A stretch of DNA of 64,000 nt from DASQMT01 sp963835735 (GTDB lineage Bacteria; Actinomycetota; Thermoleophilia; Solirubrobacterales; Solirubrobacteraceae): assembly GCA_963835735.1 (NCBI GenBank), contig CAWIGP010000009.1, positions 310,001 through 374,000 on the forward strand. The letters are read 5' to 3'. The position numbers and the translations under genes were made by a program. The notes beneath the pieces are model-generated. The model did no database searches and had not been told where the DNA came from. It saw only the letters and a program-made list of their open reading frames with translations. Shown here one piece after another: positions 57,167 through 64,000 of this stretch (position 1 is the first letter of the stretch; each line of letters opens with the position of its first letter).

Positions 57167-58264
57167 ATGCTCGCCACCCGGCTCACCCTGCGCGACTTCC
57201 GCACGTACGCGGCGGCGGAAGTGCAGCTCGGCCCGGGCCTGACGGTCGTGACCGGACGCAACGGCGCCGGCAAGACGAACCTGCTCGAGGCGATCTACTT
57301 CGCGTGCACGGGACGATCGTGCCGGACGGGCAACGAGCGCGAGTGCGTGCGTTTCGGTGCCGAGCTCACCCGGCTGGAGCTCGAGTGCGAGGACGCGGGC
57401 CAGCGGCACGAGCTGAGCGTCGGCTTCCAGCCGGGCGAGCCGAAGCGCCTGCGCGTCGACGACGCACCGGTCGACCGCCTCACCGACGTCGCGACGCGCC
57501 CGCTCGTCTCGGTGTTCTTGCCCGACAGGCTCGAGCTCGTGACCGGTGCGCCGGCGTTGCGCCGCGCGCACCTCGATCAGGTCGTCGCGGCGTTGCGCCC
57601 CGCTCGCGCTGCCACGCGCCGCGCCTACGCGGCGGCGCTCGGGCAGCGCAACGCGCTGGTCGTGGCGATCCGCTCCGGCCGCGCGAGCCGCACCTCGCTG
57701 CCGGCGTGGGACGCCGAACTGGCGCGCCACGGTGTGGCGCTGATGGCCGACCGGGCGCAGGTGGTCGACGAGTTGCGCCCGCGGTACGCCGCGCACGCCG
57801 GCGGGCTGGGGCTGTCGGCGGAGGCGGAGGTCGCTTACCGGCCGCGCTCGCAGGCGCTCACGGCGGACGAGCTGGCAGCGGAACTCGCCGAGCGGCTCGA
57901 GTCGGACCTGGAACGCGGGTTCACCGGTCACGGACCGCATCGCGACGAGCTCGTGCTGCGGCGCGAGGGCCGCGAGCTACGCGCTTACGGATCGCGCGGG
58001 CAACAGCGTCTCGGCCTCCTGGCGCTGCTGCTGGCCGAGCGCGAGGCGCTCGCGGAGTCGCGTGGGACGCCGCCGCTGATGCTGCTCGACGACGTCATGA
58101 GCGAGCTCGATGCCGGTCGCCGCTTGCGGCTGATCGACGTGCTGCGAGGTGGCGGCCAGAGCCTGATCACGACTACCGACCTGGCGCACGTGCCGGGCGG
58201 CGAGGATCCGGACGTGACGCGCCTGGCGATCGCCGAGGGCACCGTGTTGCAGGAGGCCGCATGA
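57167..58264 (+). CDS. recF: DNA replication and repair protein RecF
   Basis: A 365-residue SMC-like ATPase that helps load RecA on gaps. Walker A GRNGAGKTN is at about 31-39; the signature STRAYGSRGQQRLG-type motif appears as AYGSRGQQRLGLLALLLAE; Walker B is PLMLLDDVMSELD. The N-terminus LTLRDFRTYAAAEVQLGPGLTVV is typical. Its stop overlaps a 20-codon mini-ORF (ATGA). Confidence 0.94.
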   Translation: MLATRLTLRDFRTYAAAEVQLGPGLTVVTGRNGAGKTNLLEAIYFACTGRSCRTGNERECVRFGAELTRLELECEDAGQRHELSVGFQPGEPKRLRVDDAPVDRLTDVATRPLVSVFLPDRLELVTGAPALRRAHLDQVVAALRPARAATRRAYAAALGQRNALVVAIRSGRASRTSLPAWDAELARHGVALMADRAQVVDELRPRYAAHAGGLGLSAEAEVAYRPRSQALTADELAAELAERLESDLERGFTGHGPHRDELVLRREGRELRAYGSRGQQRLGLLALLLAEREALAESRGTPPLMLLDDVMSELDAGRRLRLIDVLRGGGQSLITTTDLAHVPGGEDPDVTRLAIAEGTVLQEAA

Positions 58265-58323
58265 TGGGCTCGCACGAGCGCGCGCGGACGCGCGATGAGC
58301 GCGCGTGGGAGGCGCTCTCATGA
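58261..58323 (+). CDS. 20-codon mini-ORF between recF and dciA
   Basis: MMGSHERARTRDERAWEALS is encoded between two stop-start overlaps: its ATG overlaps the recF stop (ATGA at 58261) and its own TGA overlaps the dciA ATG (58320-58323). It is charged and helical in character. It may be a translated linker that couples the two genes or the N-terminal remnant of an older start; no product is known. Confidence 0.4.
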   Translation: MMGSHERARTRDERAWEALS

Positions 58324-58622
58324 GGCGTCCGGGACCGCGACCGCTCGGCGTCGCGCTCGACCGGCTGACCACCGAACTGGCCCCCGCCACACTGCTCGCC
58401 GAGGTCCAGCGCGCGTGGGCGCCGGCGGCGGGCGAGGCGTTCGCTGCGCACTGCGCACCCGACGGCGAGCGCGGCGGCATCGTGAGCGTCGCGTGCGCCT
58501 CGGCGGTCTGGGCGCAGGAGCTCGACCTGCTGTCCGAGCGGGTCGTCGAGCGGCTCAACGAGCGGCTCGGGAGAGCGGCCGTGAAGGGCCTCAGGCCGCA
58601 GCCGCGGCCGGTCCGCTCGTGA
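58320..58622 (+). CDS. dciA: DciA (DUF721) helicase-loading protein
   Basis: A 100-residue DUF721 protein. The core has WAPAAGEAFAAHCAP, the GIVSVACASAVWAQELDLL beta-helix motif and SERVVERLNERLG. DciA recruits or loads DnaB where DnaC/DnaI is absent, and lies between recF and gyrB in many genomes. GGGAGG lies 8 nt before the ATG at 58320. A DnaC-like ATPase is also present next to dnaB. Confidence 0.85.
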   Translation: MRRPGPRPLGVALDRLTTELAPATLLAEVQRAWAPAAGEAFAAHCAPDGERGGIVSVACASAVWAQELDLLSERVVERLNERLGRAAVKGLRPQPRPVRS

Positions 58623-58693
58623 CCGTCACTTTTTCTCCCGTTTTGCAGCACTTTCGCAACACTCCGAGTGCCCGATCGTAGGGGTGCTTGTGC

Positions 58694-58699
58694 TAGTCT
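58694..58699 (+). promoter_or_regulatory. Putative -10 hexamer (TAGTCT) of gyrB
   Basis: TAGTCT lies about 85 nt before the gyrB TTG and inside the GTGCCC (58667)/GGGCAC (58703) inverted pair. A leader of about 75 nt would follow. Confidence 0.4.
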
Positions 58700-58718
58700 T
58701 ATGGGCACTGTTTGCGCC

Positions 58719-58757
58719 ACGCCCCGGCCGCTGAGAACAGCTCTCCCGCCGGGGCGT
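58719..58757 (+). promoter_or_regulatory. Hairpin in the gyrB leader
   Basis: ACGCCCCGGC pairs perfectly with GCCGGGGCGT (10 bp, 19-nt loop) between the putative promoter and the Shine-Dalgarno sequence. It may control translation or transcript stability of gyrBA. Confidence 0.5.
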
Positions 58758-58783
58758 CGCGTGTGTGTGACTCGGAGGATCCC

Positions 58784-61201
58784 TTGGCAGACGACCCGGA
58801 TAAGACCAGCCAGCCTCGCTCGGGCTACGACGCCCAGGACATCACCGTCCTGGAGGGTCTCGAGGCCGTGCGCAAGCGGCCGGGCATGTACATCGGATCG
58901 ACCGGTGTGCGCGGCCTGCACCACCTGGTCTACGAGGTCGTGGACAACTCCGTCGACGAGGCGATCGCCGGCTACTGCGACGCCGTCTCGGTCACGATCC
59001 ACCCCGACAACTCGATCACGGTCGTCGACAACGGCCGCGGCATCCCGGTCGCGACGATGGAGAAGGAGGGCAAGTCCGCGCTCGAGGTGGTCCTCACCGT
59101 GCTGCACGCCGGCGGCAAGTTCGGCGACGGCGGCGGCTACAAGGTGTCGGGCGGCCTGCACGGCGTCGGCGTCTCGGTCGTCAACGCGCTTTCGGAGCGA
59201 CTGCACGTGGAGGTCCGGCGCGACGGCTTCACCTGGACGCAGGACTACGTCCGCGGCGTGCCGGAGGGCCCGATGGCCAAGGGCCCGGCGACCAGCGAGA
59301 CCGGCACCACGATCACGTTCCTGCCCGACGCGGAGGTCTTCGAGTCGCTCGACTTCGACTTCTCGACGCTCGAGCAGCGCTTGCGCGAGACCGCGTTCCT
59401 CACGCGCGGGCTGCGGATCACGATCACCGACGAGCGCGCCGAGGGCCACCGCTCCGAGTTCCAGTACGACGGCGGCATCCAGGACTTCGTCAGCTACCTC
59501 AACGAGAACAAGGACCCCGTCCAGCGCAAGGTCATCTACTTCGAGGCGGACGGCGACGAGGGCGCCGTCGAGGTCGCGATGCAGTGGACCGGCTCCTACC
59601 AGGAGTCGATCTTCTCGTTCGCGAACAACATCAACACGCACGAGGGCGGCTCGCACCTGTCCGGCTTCCGCTCCGCGCTCACGCGCACGCTGAACAGATT
59701 CGCGCGCGAGAAGGGCCACCTCAAGGAGAAGGACGAGAACCTCACCGGGGAGGACGTCCGCGAGGGCCTGACCGCGGTGATCTCCGTCAAGCTGTCCGAC
59801 CCGCAGTTCGAGGGCCAGACGAAGACCAAGCTGGGTAACCCCGGCATGGAGGGCTTCGTCGCGTCGGTCGTCAACGCGGCGCTCTCCGAGTTCCTCGAGG
59901 AGAACCCCACCGAGGGCAACGCCGTGATCCGCAAGGCGGTGTCGGCCGCCCAGGCGCGCGCGGCCGCGCGCAAGGCGCGTGACCTCACCCGGCGCAAGTC
60001 GGCACTCGAGAACTCCGCGCTGCCCGGCAAGCTCGCCGATTGCTCGATCCGCGACCCCTCGCTCACCGAGTTGTTCATCGTCGAGGGCGACTCGGCCGGA
60101 GGCTCGGCCAAGCAGGGGCGCGACCGCTCGACCCAGGCGGTGCTGCCGCTGCGCGGCAAGATCCTCAACGTCGAGAAGGCCCGGATCGACAAGGTCCTGC
60201 AGAACCAGGAGATCCAGGCGCTGATCACGGCGCTCGGCACCAGCGTGCGCGAGGAGTTCGACACCGAGCGCCTGCGCTACCACAAGATCATCCTGATGAC
60301 GGACGCCGACGTGGACGGCGCGCACATCCGCACGCTGATCCTCACGCTGCTGTTCCGCGAGATGCAGGAGCTGATCGAGGCCGGCTACGTCTACATCGCC
60401 AAGCCGCCGCTGTACAAGCTCAAGCAGGGCCAGCAGGAGCGCTATATCGAGAAGGACGCCGAGTTGGAGGAGTTCCTGCTCGGCGACAAGCTCGAGCGGT
60501 TCGAGATCACCGACCACGACGGCCAGCAGTTCAAGCTCACCGACACGCGCTGGCAGCGCTATTCGCGCCTGCTCAAGCAGTACGAGGGCTGGGCCTCGGC
60601 GCTGCGGGCCGAGCATGGGCACGACACCGTCATGTTCCTCGAGGAGTCGCAGATCCTCGACGAGCAGATCATGTCGGTCGAGGCGCTCGAGGCGCTGATC
60701 CGGCGCGAGACGCCGGAGGGGGAGCCGTACACGACCGAGCTGCTGCCGGCGACCGACGGAGTGCTGCGCATCAAGGCGGTCGAGCGCAAGACGAACCTCG
60801 CGCGCACGCACCAGATGCGCCGCTCGCTGTTCGAGGCGAACGAGTACCGCCAGCTCGCCCGCGTCCACGGCGAGCTCGTCAAGATGGCCGGCACGCCGCC
60901 GTTCGCCGTCGTGCTCGGCTCCGAGCGTGACGAGGCGCTCTCGTTCGAGGGCCTCCGCCGCACGGTGATGGAGATCGCCGCCAAGGGCATCGGACTGCAG
61001 CGCTTCAAGGGCCTTGGCGAGATGAACGCCGACCAGCTGCGCGAGACCACCATGGACCCCGAGACGCGGACGCTCCAGCAGGTGACGATGGACGACGCAG
61101 CGGCCGCCGACCGCCTCTTCACGATGCTGATGGGCGACAAGGTCGAGCCGCGGCGCGAGTTCATCGAGGAGAACGCCCGTGTCGCCATCCTCGACGTCTA
61201 G
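58784..61201 (+). CDS. gyrB: DNA gyrase subunit B, long form
   Basis: An 805-residue gyrase ATPase subunit. The GHKL domain begins YDAQDITVLEGLEAVRKRPG; the TOPRIM domain has VEGDSAGG and TDADVDGAH (near 505). Between the TOPRIM region (KPPLYKLKQGQ) and the C-terminal RFKGLGEMN, there is an extra segment of about 165 residues that places it with the long proteobacterial form (E. coli 804 residues) rather than the shorter actinobacterial one. TTG start at 58784 with GGAGGA 4-5 nt upstream. gyrA follows after 13 bp. Confidence 0.96.
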   Translation: MADDPDKTSQPRSGYDAQDITVLEGLEAVRKRPGMYIGSTGVRGLHHLVYEVVDNSVDEAIAGYCDAVSVTIHPDNSITVVDNGRGIPVATMEKEGKSALEVVLTVLHAGGKFGDGGGYKVSGGLHGVGVSVVNALSERLHVEVRRDGFTWTQDYVRGVPEGPMAKGPATSETGTTITFLPDAEVFESLDFDFSTLEQRLRETAFLTRGLRITITDERAEGHRSEFQYDGGIQDFVSYLNENKDPVQRKVIYFEADGDEGAVEVAMQWTGSYQESIFSFANNINTHEGGSHLSGFRSALTRTLNRFAREKGHLKEKDENLTGEDVREGLTAVISVKLSDPQFEGQTKTKLGNPGMEGFVASVVNAALSEFLEENPTEGNAVIRKAVSAAQARAAARKARDLTRRKSALENSALPGKLADCSIRDPSLTELFIVEGDSAGGSAKQGRDRSTQAVLPLRGKILNVEKARIDKVLQNQEIQALITALGTSVREEFDTERLRYHKIILMTDADVDGAHIRTLILTLLFREMQELIEAGYVYIAKPPLYKLKQGQQERYIEKDAELEEFLLGDKLERFEITDHDGQQFKLTDTRWQRYSRLLKQYEGWASALRAEHGHDTVMFLEESQILDEQIMSVEALEALIRRETPEGEPYTTELLPATDGVLRIKAVERKTNLARTHQMRRSLFEANEYRQLARVHGELVKMAGTPPFAVVLGSERDEALSFEGLRRTVMEIAAKGIGLQRFKGLGEMNADQLRETTMDPETRTLQQVTMDDAAAADRLFTMLMGDKVEPRREFIEENARVAILDV

Positions 61202-61214
61202 GAGGTGACGACGA

Positions 61215-63842
<2,628 letters not shown>

Positions 63843-63852
63843 CCAGAAACGC

Positions 63853-63882
63853 CGAGGGCCCCGGTCGACACCGGGGCCCTCG
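63853..63882 (+). terminator. Strong hairpin after gyrA
   Basis: CGAGGGCCCCGG pairs perfectly with CCGGGGCCCTCG (12 bp, 6-nt loop). A T tract is absent, so it is a T-less terminator or mRNA end-protecting hairpin. Confidence 0.65.
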
Positions 63883-63920
63883 GGAACTTCTCGCTGGACT
63901 ACTTGGCCGTCGCCAGCTGA

Positions 63921-64000
63921 CTAAGCGGCCGGGGGGACGAGCTCCGGCGCCGGCGGCGGCGGTGCCTCGGTGTGGATTCCGCTGACCAGCGGGTCCAGCA
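63921..64000 (-). CDS. Possible C-terminal end of a gene cut by the window edge
   Basis: On the minus strand an open frame enters from beyond 64000 and stops at 63921 (TAG). The visible end reads LDPLVSGIHTEAPPPPAPEL and five more residues, a Pro/Ala-rich tail. The protein cannot be identified. Confidence 0.35.
   Translation of the reverse strand, partial: LDPLVSGIHTEAPPPPAPELVPPAA

Overview
The window is about 70% GC by eye, densely coded on both strands, and carries the chromosomal replication-origin gene block. Gene content points to a high-GC Gram-positive bacterium, most likely a deep-branching actinobacterium of class Thermoleophilia (Solirubrobacterales-like). The evidence is: a menaquinol:cytochrome c reductase of the Bacillus-like qcrABC form with a soluble-anchored Rieske protein, a class-E-type sortase, many GTG/TTG starts, -10 hexamers of the form TANNNT placed 6-11 nt before start codons (leaderless transcripts), and a LexA box of the TCGAAC-N4-GTTCGA type. 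The taxon is inferred from protein features and was not tested by a search.

Layout. 1-286: palindromic repeats. 287-3917 (-): a membrane protein with a degenerate M28 peptidase domain, a sortase, a small FlgM-like protein and a BKACE-family enzyme. 3938-7247 (+): response regulator, sensor kinase and HtrA protease, an envelope-stress module. 7283-9988 (+): a TreT-like trehalose synthase and a GT20 trehalose-phosphate-synthase-like enzyme. 9989-10607: a repeat field (50-bp and 14-bp tandem arrays and an inverted copy of the element at position 1). 11203-13137: rpsF, ssb, rpsR, rplI. 13227-16741: dnaB behind a LexA box, a DnaC/DnaI-like ATPase, purA. 17359-20163 (-): a three-gene UDP-sugar operon. 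20235-26551: a class IV aminotransferase, a HARP/SNF2 helicase, PPK2, a cupin, a LysR-hydrolase fusion with a divergent pseudo-hydrolase, and tRNA-Lys. 26575-28607 (-): a TPR protein, tatC, tatA. 29206-33098 (-): qcrA-qcrB-qcrC-menG-polyprenyl diphosphate synthase. 33150-36968 (-): hemB, a fused siroheme-decarboxylase-like protein, hemL, and a helical protein. 36994-40465 (-): an ABC-2 transporter and an AI-2E protein. 40512-47827: a YmdB-like phosphoesterase, a parS cluster, an alkaline-phosphatase-fold enzyme, a DUF4126 protein, an aminotransferase, ddl, a bifunctional nuclease and an HtaA-like lipoprotein. 48078-54238: a peptidoglycan-binding protein, tRNA-Ile, and the block rpmH-rnpA-yidD-yidC-jag / rsmG-parA-parB (-), with a second parS cluster. 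54558-63842 (+): dnaA, dnaN, recF, a 20-codon mini-ORF, dciA, gyrB, gyrA.

The genes form a few functional blocks: chromosome replication and segregation (dnaA, dnaN, recF, dciA, gyrBA, parAB with eight perfect parS sites), protein insertion and export (yidC/yidD/jag, tatAC), respiratory chain assembly (qcrABC with menaquinone and heme precursor genes), and envelope and stress functions (sortase, HtrA, trehalose).

The most unusual items are: the LysR-HTH/HSL-esterase fusion with a divergently transcribed catalytically dead hydrolase; the coexistence of dciA with a DnaC-like loader next to dnaB; the fused siroheme decarboxylase in a hemB-hemL operon; a GyrB with a proteobacterial-style insert; a probable CTG start for hemL; and the palindromic repeat families around 0 and 10 kb.
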